From assembly GCA_010645155.1 (NCBI GenBank), contig CM021312.1, positions 4,422,025 to 4,486,024 of the forward strand: 64,000 nucleotides of DNA, read 5' to 3'. Of the stretch, positions 1-11,818 are shown piece by piece (within the stretch, counting starts at the first letter, position 1; every line of letters starts with the position of its first letter). This DNA is from Tigriopus japonicus. Taxonomy: Eukaryota; Arthropoda; Copepoda; Harpacticoida; Harpacticidae. The notes under the pieces are model-generated. The model was not told the DNA's origin. It saw nothing but the letters and a program-made list of their open reading frames with translations, and did no database searches. The position numbers and the translations under genes were made by a program.

Positions 1-3000
1 AATGAAGTCCTCCTCTCTTCTTTTTCGGGCTCCTTCATTGTTCAATTTGTTGCCTATTTGCTATCGTCGGGAATATGTAGGAGCTGATCCTCTAACAGCA
101 TTTAAGGCAGGATTGGACAAATTTTTAAAATCTATTCCTGACCATCCCACTATACCATGGTTGTACAGATCCACCAACAGTAACTCATTAGTAGATCAAA
201 TTTCATATAAACGGTAATTTTATAAGCTAAATTAATCGTTAACTCTATTTACAGGGAATCCCATTCCTTGTAGCGGTATGAAAAAATCCGCCCCCCCCCC
301 CCAAAAAAAAGTCAATTTTAGAACGAAGAGTTTTTTATTTAAGGCAGAAGTCAAAGAAAAAATATTAGCTTAATTTTGTGACACTGAATTGTCTTGGCTT
401 GGAAAATGCCCAAAACTACTGGTTGATGCTAAAATAAACCAATTTCAGTTCAACCCATATTAAGGGATCCTTTCCATATCTTTAAATATGATTTTACAAA
501 ATATGTTGATTTCAGCGGTTTACTACAATTATTTGAGTTAGTACAAGATGTTTGCCTGTACAAGATATCTGTAAATGATACATTGACATCGAAAAACGCC
601 GTTTGAAGTCTTCGCATTTGAGCAAACCCTTTGACCACCGTTACAATGAAAATGTCTCTCAACAAAATGTTAAAAAGAAAGGTGTTGTTTACGAGGTCCC
701 ATGACAAATTTGGACGTTATTGCCCAATTTCACATATGTTCCACGTTGTAGACATTCGTTTACTCTGAGAAAGACATCCTGCATTTGGAAATCTGCTAAA
801 ATGAGATGGAGCAGTTTTCTTGTGAGGTTGGACACAGCTAAAACTTTTATCTGAGAATTTTATTTTGCCTCATTTCCCTTTTTGGGTTCAACCTCGTATA
901 GGACACCACAGTGGGCATTGCTACTTTAAACTAAAAGAAATAAATGAATGGAGGTGAGTAAAATGGTTTTATTGGTTACTACTAAAACCTTAATATATTA
1001 TAATTTTAGATTAACCATCTATAGTTATAACCAGGGCCACCAGATAGTTATGTAAATGTCAATTACATTTCACAAAGTAACTACCAAAATCTTCAATTTT
1101 TGCTCAAAATTGCCAAAATGGGGAAATATTGCAAAAAATGTGGGAACTGGTCTGTTATTGGTCTGTTAAAACTTGGTCTGTTCATGGACGTCTCGAGTGG
1201 ACGACTAACGCAACAAAATCGCCCAACCTCTCCGACCACTTGGTTGGCTAAAATTCTGAGCCCAATTACTGTAGACTCATTTGGCTTCCCAAGTGATGTT
1301 CAGGGTTAGACTTATTTTGACTTGAGCCCAATCAAGACTAGTTTTTCAAAAAGAAGAATGGACAAAGTTGTGCAATAATTGAACATTGAATAATGATTTC
1401 CAAATGAATAGTGTATTTTGGGTCCATCTCATTAATCTTGTCTCAAAACTATGACACAAGATTGGAAATTTGACTTGCCCTCTAAATGTTTGTGACCCTT
1501 GACAATGCCAGTAGTTGTCTATAAAGGAAGCACATCAGTTTGTTCCTGGTTGTGGTTGAATTTAAAGCGTCAGGAAACAAAAATCCATAAAAAAACAAGT
1601 CAAATGTGGTCTTCAGACTTTTTTGAAGGGGTGTGAAGTGAAGTGGTGGGCACCAGGGTGAGACCAAAGGGGCTCTATGAGTGGTGGGGAACTTCAGCCA
1701 TCAATGACCAACAAACACAAGTGTTGAAAGATATGTTCAGGAGTTTCCATTCACTGAGATCTACTGAACTGCATACAAAGGTAGGCAAATCTAGATTTAT
1801 TTGAAGTATGAATAACCAATATGCTGCAATGCACCTCATTTTGGTTGCTTTTTTTTGGATGCATCACAAGGCTTGAATGGTTAATGACCAATTTTGTTTG
1901 GCAGAATGAAACCTATCTCCACATTTGTTAAACACAATCCAAAAATATTTAGGGCACTAAGAACTGGCTTTCTAAGGTCTTTATGTTAACTCTTTCAAGT
2001 CATAAGGTGTTTGCACTCACCAAGGTGTTATGATGAAGAAAAATGAGAAAAATTGGAGCAAAAGGTGTTTGTTTTAATTTATCTGTGCAATGGACTATAC
2101 AGTCCTAAAAGGTGCAAAAATATGGAATTGTCAAAGTGATCAAAATTTTGTGCTTTCAATTCACTTGCCATTTGCATTGAGCATTTCTTTATTTGTAACT
2201 TTTTTCTTTATTTTACATTGTTCATACATTTTACTTGCTGGTTGTATTTGTCAAAAGTTAAGGTGACCAATGTTGTTAAACAGAATTTGTCTAGAATTGC
2301 ATATTGCCCTTTCATGTAAAACAAATGATGGCTTAGCAATGTTGATACAATTATGCCTAACATAACATTGCTTCATCAAGATCAACAAGTCAAGATGAGC
2401 AATAGAAGTCAACAGTGTGTTCAATCTAAAGCTCTCCATCAAATGTTTGGTTTGGAGGCTGTTCCCTGTTTTACTTATGATACGAAAGTCTTGTACAATC
2501 TATCAAATCCAGTTCACTTTGAAACAGCCTTTTCACACAAAGTTTAAAGTTTCATCAACTTTTCCGGAACATTAAAAGATACATCATTGTCAGCCAGCTT
2601 TGGTTTTGAAAAATTCCCCTTTGATGTTAGTTTTTGTGACTATAACTATCTTAGTTTCTCAAAACATTTAGACATTTGTGAGTAGGATGTGCTTCTGATT
2701 TGTTCCAAGGAAAATTTCTTAGTCCTTTATTCCTTTCACCAAGATTGGAAAAATACTTAAGGATAAATGCAAAGACTGTCTATCCTCTGAAAACAATAAC
2801 AATGATGAATTAGACCACAAATGGAACAAAAATTAGGGGAAACTATGCCCTGGAAGGATATAGTGTTATATGTTCTAGTGCATTAAGCAAATGTAATGAA
2901 ATACTTCTTGTTGAAATATACTTCAATAAACACATATATAAATCAATATTATAAAACACGTTGTAAAATAGATGAGAAGGAACAGGAAATAATTTGTTGC

Positions 3001-4470
3001 AAACTTGTCTATATTATGTGAAATAATAGATTGGCAGCAAAAAAAGCACATGGTTAAAATCAACCATTCAGGAAGAAAGATTCAAATATGACTACAATAA
3101 CCTTCCCCTTAGCAGGTAAAATGGTTGGATAGTATTTCATGCAACAAGAAAATAGGAGAATTTTATGTTCATAGTTAAACAGGATCATTAAGAATGAGCT
3201 AACAACACCAAAAAATGAAAAACTTGCTTCTTTGTTTCATTCCTTCCTCTAGCCAACCAAGCGGTCACCTCAATTTTCCGTACGACATCCAGGGTCTAGA
3301 TATCTATGGTCTGTTATAATTTCTCTAGAAAAAGATCAGTTTATCAAACAAAATCAAAATTAGGAGACAACCCGACATTATATATTGCTGTTGCAACAAA
3401 AAATGTTTATTTTCTTTGGGGCCGTCGGATACTTGTATGTAATTACAAAACATTCATGTAATTACAAAAATTTGCGATTTTTTTAAATTACAAAATTGGG
3501 AAAATTTCAAAAAAAAATCTAGGGAAATTGCTTGTTCCCCTCAAAAAGACTTGAAAAAATATGGTAAAATCAAACTATGAAAAGAAGCAGAGGATTTATA
3601 TTAGTTGTAACGACATGAAATTTATTCATCAGCTATTCCAAGCGATCAAGTAAGACTTATAGATAATGTAAGTGTAGGAAAAGGTCAGCTTCTTCTGTAA
3701 TTGATGAGAAAAGTGCTAATAAAATTACCAAAAGAAATCCGATGTCGTTGCATTATTTCTCAAAATAATTCCCAAAAAACTCCCATAGCATTTTTTGGCA
3801 ATACTTTTTCCAAAATTTGGTGGCCTTGTTTACAACTACGGACCCCAAGAATACAATATGCTTGTGGTAATTATTCGCCCTAACGGTTTTTTTTTATTTT
3901 GGCTATAACTCCTAAACCAACGATCTGATTGGAAAAAAGACCAGATGTAGAAAGCTTAGACACTTGGAAATATCTTTTATTCAATAAAGTTGCTGGAATT
4001 CTCAATAAACAGGGCAGTTGTACGAAATTACAATTAACGAAAATACAGTAATTAGTTCCTTTTTTTCGCAAAAGAAATTGTAATGCCATTCATTACATTT
4101 CAAAAATGCTGCAACTGTAACGGCTCAAAAAACCCAAAAAGTACTCGTTACTCGTTCCTTTATCACACTGCATTAATTTTAGTATTTTTGTTAGTGTGGA
4201 CTCCCACGAGCACCTTTTTTTAACACCTTTGCAAAAAGTCATAAAAAAATAAATTTGCTTGCCTTGGCTGGCAGACCTTCTAAAGTTTTTTCAAGCGTAT
4301 GTACATCTTTGAAGTGAATTGCTGTCGCCAAAAATGTAGTTGCTTACGTCAATCCACCTTTTATCTATTGGTTCAAAACGCAGTACTTTTATTGCAATCC
4401 CACCTTGTTGTTCCTACACGGTTTTGACCCACTTTAAAATCCATACTTCTGACTTGAACATTTGAGTTTT
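1..4470. other. AT-rich non-coding DNA, no gene recognised
   Basis: I see no exon chain, RNA gene or complete transposon here. Open frames are short, start at random and show no family motif. A 12-base C run followed by eight A lies at 291-310. Short GTAATTACA-like tracts near 3437-3475 and 4015-4100 resemble the inside of the hAT-type MITE at 5357 and may be worn fragments of such elements. Confidence 0.6.
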
Positions 4471-4480
4471 TATTACATAC

Positions 4481-4547
4481 TTTGGGCGTTTTTTCGCTTT
4501 TTGGAGTCAAAAATGGACCAATTCAACACAAATAACTTAGCAGCTGA
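4481..4547 (+). repeat. Fragment of the 1.15-kb fold-back repeat family
   Basis: This stretch (GTTTTTTCGCTTTTTGG, then CAAAAATGGACCAATTCA and TAACTTAGCAGCTGA) matches, with scattered changes, the right arm of the large inverted repeat near 62531-62610 and the complement of its left arm. It is an isolated piece, so the family is dispersed. Confidence 0.55.
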
Positions 4548-4834
4548 TAGATATTGTACTTCATTTGATATTTATTATTCTGCTTGCTATCCTTTTCTCT
4601 CCTCACCATTTCTGTCTAACCAGTTTCCTTCCTCTACTTCCACATCATTCCATTCCCTTCTATATCCCAGTCTTGAGCATACGTTCTTATGAATAACTTG
4701 GCTCCGCACATGATTACTCGACATGGCGCAATCGCCTTGTCCGATTTGCTACCCTCTGTCCAACGAACTCTTTGAAGTGACATTTATTCATGGACCTCTT
4801 GAGGACAGCAGGTCGGAAGCTTGCACTCCACCCG

Positions 4835-4906
4835 CTTCCCGCCTGATTGAGGCCACTTCCCGCCTTATTGAGGGCGCTTCCTGCCTGATCGAGGCTGCTT
4901 CCCGCC
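4835..4906. repeat. 21-bp minisatellite, about 3.4 copies
   Basis: Units start at 4835, 4856 and 4877, with a partial one at 4898. Each begins CTTCCCGCC or a one-base variant and continues TGATTGAGGC. The array directly abuts a second, unrelated 17-bp array at the edge of the retroelement remnant. Confidence 0.8.
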
Positions 4907-5010
4907 GGATTTTGGTCATCACTGGATTTTGGTCTTCACTGGATCTTGGTCATCACTGGATCTTGGTCATCACTGGATCTTTGTCATCACTGGATCTTGG
5001 TCATCACTGG
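4907..5010. repeat. 17-bp minisatellite, six copies
   Basis: The unit GGATCTTGGTCATCACT recurs at 4907, 4924, 4941, 4958, 4975 and 4992 with single-base changes (TTTT for TCTT, CTT for CAT, TTTG for TTGG). Because 17 is not a multiple of three, each unit shifts frame, so the array could not preserve a coding frame. It overlaps the 3' end of the protease-like frame on the minus strand. Confidence 0.88.
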
Positions 5011-5348
5011 ATGTCGGGGTGTCTCTCCCAGGAATATTTGGCTCGTCAAGCACTACAGCTGATGGAGCGTCCTCGGGAAGAAACGGGAAAGTCGAATTCA
5101 ACATCCTGAGATCGATCATGGAATGCCAGGAAAGGAGGACTTGATCGTGGATATCAGGAGTCACAAAAGCAGATAGGCGATTTTGGTTCTTTCCCAAATG
5201 ATAGATTGTGAGATCCACAGCTCCAAAGTATTTCATTTTCGATTCGTTTGTAGCCAGAATCGAACGAGATCGAGATTCGTCAATGGGAATTTCGTATAAT
5301 TTGACGAGATTGGCTGAGATGAATGTCTCTGTCGCACCCGTGTCAGGA
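4970..5348 (-). pseudogene. Retroelement aspartic protease fragment
   Basis: The frame holds the retropepsin active-site signature LPDTGATETFI followed by a protease-like stretch. It is preceded by the MITE insertion and is not in the same frame as the gag piece on the other side, so either a programmed frameshift or decay separates them. The frame runs into the 17-bp minisatellite and stops near 4970. No downstream reverse transcriptase follows. It is a relic and not a host gene. Confidence 0.75.
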
Positions 5349-5356
5349 AGTACCAC

Positions 5357-5869
5357 CAGGGATGGGGAGTAATTGTAATTGCAATTCCAATTACGTAATT
5401 TCAATTACAATTACATGTAATTGTAATTAATTATATTTTTGGCCATGTAATTGACGAATTTTCAATTACAAATTACTTACTTTTCAAATCTTACTTCTTT
5501 AAATTAGCCATAAAAACAAATTTATCAGTGCTTTCGGTCCATCACTAATTTTTGATATTTAAACCGCTAATTTCATAAGCTTTTGGTTTTTGTAAATCAT
5601 TCTTTCATATTAACCTTTCAGGCATTATGAGTTGCTAGTTGTTGCATCGCTATTTCAAAATGGCAGATCTGTTTATTTTCATCGTTTTGAAAAGGCAAAA
5701 GGGTGAAAAAGATGGAAAAATTGTAATTATCATGTAATTAACATGTAATTGTAATTGAAGTTAATTACATTTTCGGATATTGTAATTGGAATGGTAATTA
5801 ATTACATTTTTTGATGAAGTAATCGTAATTGTAATTAATTACATTTTTCAAGTAATTGACCCAACTCTG
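5357..5869. mobile_element. hAT-type MITE with 8-bp target duplication
   Basis: The 513-bp insert is bounded by perfect 8-bp direct repeats AGTACCAC at 5349-5356 and 5870-5877. Its ends form imperfect inverted repeats starting CAGGGATGGGGAGTAATT on the left and, on the complement of the right, CAGAGTTGGGTCAATTACTT. An 8-bp duplication and CAG-starting ends are hallmarks of hAT transposons. The interior is full of GTAATTA/TAATTAC words and has no transposase, so it is non-autonomous. It sits inside the gag-protease remnant and is therefore the younger insertion. Confidence 0.88.
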
Positions 5870-6524
5870 AGTACCACCATGTGAAAAGCTGTCCCAGAAT
5901 CTGGATGGATCTCCACAGAGGTAGTGGGAGTGGGACGAGTTTTGATGTGATTGACACGAACGATGGAGGTATAAGGAAGGACCTATTGACGGGTCTCGAA
6001 TTACCACACGAAAAAGAAGAATTTGTTCTGGAACGAGATTGAGATCTACCACGCCAAAAACGGCCTCCAGTGCAAACGGATCCGAAATGATCCTTTTTGT
6101 TGCATTTGTTACAAGATTTAACCCTAGCTGGGCAATAGCCTTGAACTGGATGCGGTTGGCTTCCACAGTCATTGCATTTGCCTCGAAGTGAGTCGGGATT
6201 GACAGGATTCTTGGGCTTCGGTGAAGGAAATGATTTGTCCTTTCCAGACTTCGATTTCTTGTATAAAGAAACGGCGGCGATAGTGGGAACTCTAGGACTT
6301 GACGAAAATGAAGTTTCCACAATGTGGGCGGATTCCCAGGCCATTGCCGTGCGATGAAGAAGATCACGGGTTGGATTAGCTTGGCAAAGAAACTCTTCAC
6401 GTCGTAATCGACGATCAGAAGTGCCAGTGACTAATCTCAAAATGAAGAGATCTTCTTCCACCATGGTGGAGAGTTCAGCTCTCCTGGCCTTCAAGTTAGT
6501 TTCGTTGATTTGATTTGGGTCCAA
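5835..6524 (-). pseudogene. Retroelement gag with two zinc knuckles
   Basis: The frame carries a gag-like N-terminal region (RLVTGTSDRRLRREEFL near its start) and then two zinc knuckles: C-x2-C-x4-H-x5-C (CNDCGSQPHPVQGYC) and C-x2-C-x4-H-x4-C (CNKCNKKDHFGSVC). This spacing is typical of the nucleocapsid end of arthropod gypsy-type gag proteins, which bind element RNA. The 3' end of the frame runs into the MITE. The N-terminus is fused to an integrase fragment, so the start codon at 6524 is probably not the original one. Confidence 0.72.
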
Positions 6525-6742
6525 GAATCATACCATTTCTTGGAGTGGGGATCCTGGACTTGGACGAGCATGCCAGGTTTCACCTCAGGAAGATTTGTCG
6601 CGTGTTGATCGAATGCATCCTTGATCTTCATCTCCTCCTCCATCCGTTTGGTTAAAACATTCTCGAATTCCAAATCGGCCTGGCGAGAATATATTGATGA
6701 ATGGCCTGGAGTGCAGGTTCGCATGCGGCAGCCAAAAGCCAA
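6491..6742 (-). pseudogene. Integrase C-terminal tail fragment
   Basis: The peptide begins FGCRMRTCTPGHSS, the form found just after the catalytic core in many gypsy-type integrases (F-G-R-x-M-R-T). It has an intervening acidic-basic helix and then KPGMLVQVQDPHSKKW, matching the small beta-barrel (K-x-G-x-x-V-x-V...W) at the integrase C-terminus. It lies upstream of gag on the same strand and overlaps its first codons by about 34 nt, so the junction is a rearrangement and not a normal gene order. Confidence 0.6.
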
Positions 6743-6977
6743 TGGCCTGAGCCCAGCCCAAAGGTGTATTGCCTTTTTAACAAATTAGAAAAGTTATTGT
6801 GATTGAGATGTTCAAAATCGCACCTTTAAGCACCCGAAACATAAGTGCCTCTTTAAAAAAAGTAATTTGTACTTTGAAATGTCATTCTTTTTTTTCAAAA
6901 GGAATTCAGGAGTAACGCGTCACTCATTTTGGATGAAGGAACGGGAACTGTAATACGTTCCTTTTTTCGAGGAATGG

Positions 6978-7850
6978 CTAAAGCCATTCCTCGCTAATAA
7001 CCGATCGATGGAACCGAGAGCAGGCGCGTTGGAGAGGGTCCCTGGGCAAGGCTGCAAATTCAGACTTGATCCTCGCCACAAACTCGTCTTTGGTGTTGCA
7101 GGGGGTCTTGTTAGTGTGTCTCTCGACTTCGCCCCAGACAAAATAGTCGAGAGGATTGAAATCAGGCAAGTTTGGGGACCAAAAGTAGGGAGTCTTGGAA
7201 GTGGTCCTGAATCCACTCCTGTTTTTTTTAGGTGTGGCAGAGGGTAGCGTCTTGCTGCCACATGATTGGCCTTCCAGCAACCACCCTCAGCATCCAGCGC
7301 AACAATCCATGTAGATATCAAAATAGATTCTTAGGTCTTGAGGAAATGTGTGGAGGCATCACGTCCCCTCTCTGAACTGACCACACCGAAAACCATGACA
7401 TGCACCGGGAATTTGGTCTGCATGATTACTGGAACATTATGAGGGCATTGGGCAAGCCTCCTGTTGTTCTAGTTATTAATTTTCTGATTTTGGCAAACGA
7501 TCCTCTCGTCTGAGAAGAACCAAATTGTTTCAGGATGCACGTGATGCTTGATCCAATTCAGCAGCCTTCGCGAGTTTTCCAGTCTCTTGTCCTTGGCCTT
7601 TAGGGTAAGGATTTCCTCATGGATCACGTTTTGAAAGAGGGCCAAATTTGTGTCATTTGACCGTGACTTGCCAAAGTCACGGGCAATGGCTCTTCAGGAT
7701 TTGTTAGGGCCTTGAAAGACAATTTTTTGCACTTGGACCATAAATTCTGGTGATTTGACTGAATTGAATGCTCTTTACGCAAGGCAGTGGCCTCGTAGTC
7801 ACTTCCAGACTCCTCCAGATCCTTCCTGACGTACTACACGAACCTCATTG
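6978..7850 (-). pseudogene. Mariner-family transposase pseudogene
   Basis: Conceptual translation across frames on the minus strand gives the mariner order of motifs. They are ETIWFFSDERIVCQNQ (first catalytic Asp region, about 7545-7495), TKFPVHVMVFGV (about 7410-7375), a degenerate WQQD...CHT (second Asp, about 7265-7245), then SPNLPDFNPLDYFVWGEVER (third Asp, about 7193-7134) and NKTPCNTKDEF. Several frameshifts and stops break it, so no functional enzyme is encoded. The DNA-binding N-terminus is absent or unrecognisable. The same subfamily is seen at 29.3 kb and 54.3 kb. Confidence 0.85.
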
Positions 7851-8886
7851 ACAGCCCAAGACAGTCTGCAAAGCCAAAAATTTCAATATGTAAGGAAAAA
7901 AAGCAAAAGAATTAAAATTAAAGTTTTAAGAGCAAAGAAAATATTCAAGAAAAAAGCTTTAAAACCGAGTAAAAATACACATATAACATCTCTGCAAAAG
8001 GTGGCAGCGAAAACAGACACCTGGTGTCTTTGATTGAAGGGACCAGGTTCATAGCCAAAAGTTGTGACAAAAAGAAAGGCAAAAAAGTTTAGGATTTAAA
8101 ATTGATAGACATTTAATATTCGCCAAACCTAGCAAGAAATTTAAATTAGATATTTAATATCTAAATCAGATAGTTTGGGGTGTCTCTAGTGATAAAAAAA
8201 ACATTGATAATTGATTTACCAGTTTTCATTTGGAACGGGCTTTGATTTTTTGGATTGAATTGGCTTTAAACAACACACTTTAAATGTTTCTACGTAAGAT
8301 ACGAAGTATTATGTTTTAAAGACGAAGACACATAAAACCTTTAGACCATGCAACTTTTGAGAAGCTGTGATTGTCAAATAGCACAAGATTTGCTCGAATG
8401 GGTCGTTTGTCTTCATAAAAGAGTCACTGCCAAGAATTCGTAGTTTCCAAAAGTAATAATGCCGAAAACTCAAGCCTCAGCATAATTTCTCTCACAAGGT
8501 AGATCAATATGCCAAGTTGTTTGTTGACTGAAGTTAGCCTAAGAAGTTTTTCATCCACGGGCCTTCATTGCCAAATTTTGCTCGAAGTAATGTTCGAGTG
8601 GTTCACACAATAACCAATAAGGAATTACAGGTAGGGCTAAGCAAAATATTTTAAATGTTCACTCTATTGAATCAAATTGATGGGTATTTGTGGTGGCCTT
8701 TTTCTGGCAGATCAAATCTCAAATAAAGAAAAAACGTGTATACTGATGAAATATAGTACAGTCATAGAGTTCGCCATCTATTTTTTTTCTCGTAGCGAGG
8801 GGTTCGCCACTTCCATGAGATTCATGTATTTGTCGCAAGAGCAACAAGCGTGTATCAGATCAGGAACCACTGTACGTCAGGACGAA
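7851..8886. other. Non-coding DNA, nothing recognised
   Basis: There are short open frames only, without domain signatures, splice chains or terminal inverted repeats that I could detect by eye. Confidence 0.5.
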
Positions 8887-9001
8887 TTTCAAAAATACAC
8901 ACTGGGTCCGATCATTGTACTAAAATGTGAGTTTTTTGCAACTAATGTATTTTTCCGTTGAATTTTCATTGTACCAATCGGACCCAGTGTGTATTTTGAA
9001 A
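8887..9001. repeat. 115-bp near-palindrome (small fold-back element)
   Basis: The left arm 8887-8920 (TTTCAAAAATACACACTGGG, then TCCGATCATTGTAC) is the near-perfect inverse of the right arm 8971-9001 (GTACCAATCGGACCCAG, then TGTGTATTTTGAAA). A 50-base AT-rich loop separates them. A one-base gap and a few mismatches are the only differences. A transcript would form a long hairpin. It may be a tiny MITE or the ends of a larger element collapsed together. Confidence 0.8.
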
Positions 9002-11285
9002 GTAATTCTGGCTTGAGCCATCTTTGATCAGATAAACTATAGTGCCTCAAGAGTCTAGTCGTGGTTAGCTTTTTGAACCATAAACCCTTAGCAAGGACCA
9101 AAAATTACTGATGGGATTCAATCTGATTTCTATCTGCTCAACCTGTTAGGACTGCCATCAATGCCAGTGGTCTTTGCAACTCCATCTTATGCTCCAAATT
9201 ATGATTAATATTTTATTAAAATTCATTAATTTATTACTTTTTATTTTTTTAATATTTATTAAAAATTATTAAACCTCCAAATAATGATAAGGCAACACTT
9301 TGCTGAAAGTTCAACTCGAAATACGTCAGTAATGACTTCATTTGTCAGTTCAAGAAGTACTGAATAAACTGGAGGGGGATGATGAGAGTTTCATTTCAAA
9401 GAAAACCAAATCAATTCTACTCGTCTGCACATGAGACCTGCTTTAGATTGAGTAGATTAGAACATATTTCAATTTTCAGCTCAATAGAATGCTGAAGTGA
9501 AAAGCTATGCCTTCGCAAATTTACGGACTGAAGAGAGCATAGAATGAATGTGCTCGCCCTTTTGTGGTAAAACAATCATCACGAGGGAATAAATAGTTCA
9601 TTCTATCACAGTGAGATTTGCAGTGAAATTTGAGAGAGATGAAACTTATGACTAGGACGTTCTAATGAGCTAAAAATTGACATACATAGCCTAGTCAATA
9701 TAGGCAAGGTCTTATTTGCAAAAGAACGTATTTAAATTGTTCCTACTGGATATTGATTTAAGATTATGGGGTAGTGTTAATCTCTTTGCCGTTTAAAAGC
9801 AGCCACACACAAAATTCCATTTGGCAGAAAAAAATGTTGATTTTATGGGAGCAACTCAGCTATACGTGAAATATCAATTGTTTCCTTAAGTTTAGACGCT
9901 TTCAAGAAACGCTAAAATAAGGAGAAATTTTGACATTGACAAACAAACATTGATGTCAATTCTTTTTGAGAGCCCATCTTCTTTGTGATGCCATTTATTA
10001 TTCCAAAACGTGTCTAGGCGCAATCTGAGGTTTTAATTTATGATCAGTCAGATTGATTGAGAGATTATGAACAAATGTGTCTCCACAAAAAATGTTATGT
10101 ACACACTTTTTGAGTAGGCTTGGAAAATCACGAAAAAATACCGCCAATTTCATAACCATGTTTTTAAGAATTATAAAAACATCGACAGCCTCCCCAATGA
10201 TCGTCAAGGAAGTCTAAAATCAAAATCTAAAAAGTTTCAAACCCATCGGCTTATTGCTAAAGAATGAATGGGTTAAATATACGTGTACTTCCAAGATTTA
10301 TTTTGTTGTTTTCTATTTTAAGACAATTGCGTTAACAACTTTGTTCTTTTCCACACAAGGAAGACCCTGAACGGCCATAAAAAAGTGAATCAACCTTATT
10401 TTAACCCTTATTATTTAAAATGGTTCACTTTCAAATGCAGTCAATTCCTAAAAGTATATATTTAATTTCAAAAGGACAAGCACGAGAGGTTTGAGTGAGT
10501 TCTTCACAAAACTTTCGTTGGAGATGAAACAAGAAGAAAGGAAGAAGAAATTGTAGGTGTCTTGCAAGAATTTGGGTAGTTTAATGGTTTCACATTTTAT
10601 AAGCCACTCTTGTGACTTAGTTCCTATGAAGTAAGTTGGCTTACAAATTTGAACAAAATTGATTAGGTTTTTGGAAAAAAATGCACAATTTATTAGCTCA
10701 AACTTCAAAACGATCAAGACAACTAACAAAATGCCGTGTTTTACACCTGTTTCTTTTCAATGGCAATGGTCCTTTTAAGAAACTTGTCAGTTTTGAATCA
10801 AAACAATGAATTGTGGATATTTTTATAATACACAGAGTCAATATGTCCAAACTTGCAATCCCACCTACTTTATGGCATCTAAGACATACACCCTGACATG
10901 AAAGTTTGGTCATAATTTTGAACCAAAATATTTTCATTATATAGGAATAGATTTGAACGACTTGACATCCAATCTGTCCCCAACTAGTTTCTTCTTCCTC
11001 GGAAATGATATTTGGGATGCTATCGACCAAAGTGGAAAGTGTGGACAACTCAACATTTTCCCGCACTTTTTCAGGTGTCTTCCTTTTGCCTAAAATTTTG
11101 ATGAACGGTTGAGATTCAATGAACTTTTGAATTAGGACGGACAGTACTATTTCCCGTTATTTTTGGTTAGAGGTGTTCTAAAACTAGTCTCCTTTCCCCA
11201 AAACCGAGTAAAATTTGATTCCCGCCATTCACTATTTTTTCAGTGGTTTAAAGGCAGATGGAACCGTGCAAAAAGAAAACGCCGG
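9002..11285. other. Non-coding DNA, nothing recognised
   Basis: No gene model could be built. An AT-only stretch near 9195-9285 has TTAATA/TATTAA words with weak inverted symmetry and may be a degraded MITE. I see no other structure. Confidence 0.45.
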
Positions 11286-11293
11286 ACATCAAG

Positions 11294-11818
11294 TAGGGGT
11301 GATTTTCAATTAATTAGTTAATCCGATTAAAGAAAAATATCGATTAATCATTAATAGATTAATATTTATACGACTGAAACTTCGGAAAAAAATAAATTTT
11401 ATTTTTTAAATCAAAAATTTTAAATTAAAAATCTTTCAAATTAATTATTTTTTAAATTAAAAATTTCGGAAAATTCAAAAGACCAAACGAAAGAGAGACG
11501 CCGTTTTATTTCACTTTAATTCTTACGCAGAAGGAAGGATCGCAAAAAATAAAGGTTATCAATGGTATCATCAGCCAGAGATGATTTTTTTTCATCTTGA
11601 GTTTTTCTTTTGAAGCTTACAAGTGAGGGAGCGACCAAGATGAGCAATCACTGAGCTCTGAAGAAATCAGCTTTTCTGGTTTGTTAAGCAATTTTTGACC
11701 TCAAAAGTTGAGGTTTTATCTCTTTCCAAAATTAATCGTTCTAATCGATTAATCGCGATTAATCAACATCGATCAATCGTTGTCAAAATATGAATTATGA
11801 TTAATCGAAGCACCTCTA
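11294..11818. mobile_element. hAT-like MITE with diverged 8-bp duplication
   Basis: The left end starts TAGGGGTGATTTTCAATTAA. The complement of the right end starts TAGAGGTGCTTCGATTAATC, giving imperfect terminal inverted repeats. The flanking octamers ACATCAAG (11286-11293) and GCATCAAA (11819-11826) agree at six of eight bases, consistent with an old 8-bp duplication. The interior is rich in CGATTAATC and TTAATTAA words and has no open frame. In design it parallels the element at 5357 but uses a different internal word. Confidence 0.65.

Larger units (their letters stand above)
4970..6742 (-). mobile_element. Rearranged gypsy-like retroelement remnant
   Basis: Read on the minus strand, the order is an integrase C-terminal fragment (6742-6491), gag with zinc knuckles (6524-5835), then an aspartic protease fragment (5348-4970). 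In an intact Ty3/gypsy element gag and protease come first and integrase last, so this is a scrambled or head-to-tail remnant. No reverse transcriptase, RNase H or LTR was found. A hAT-type MITE at 5357-5869 interrupts it between gag and protease, and minisatellites cover its far end. Gypsy-like assignment rests on family motifs; the exact clade is open. Confidence 0.75.
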
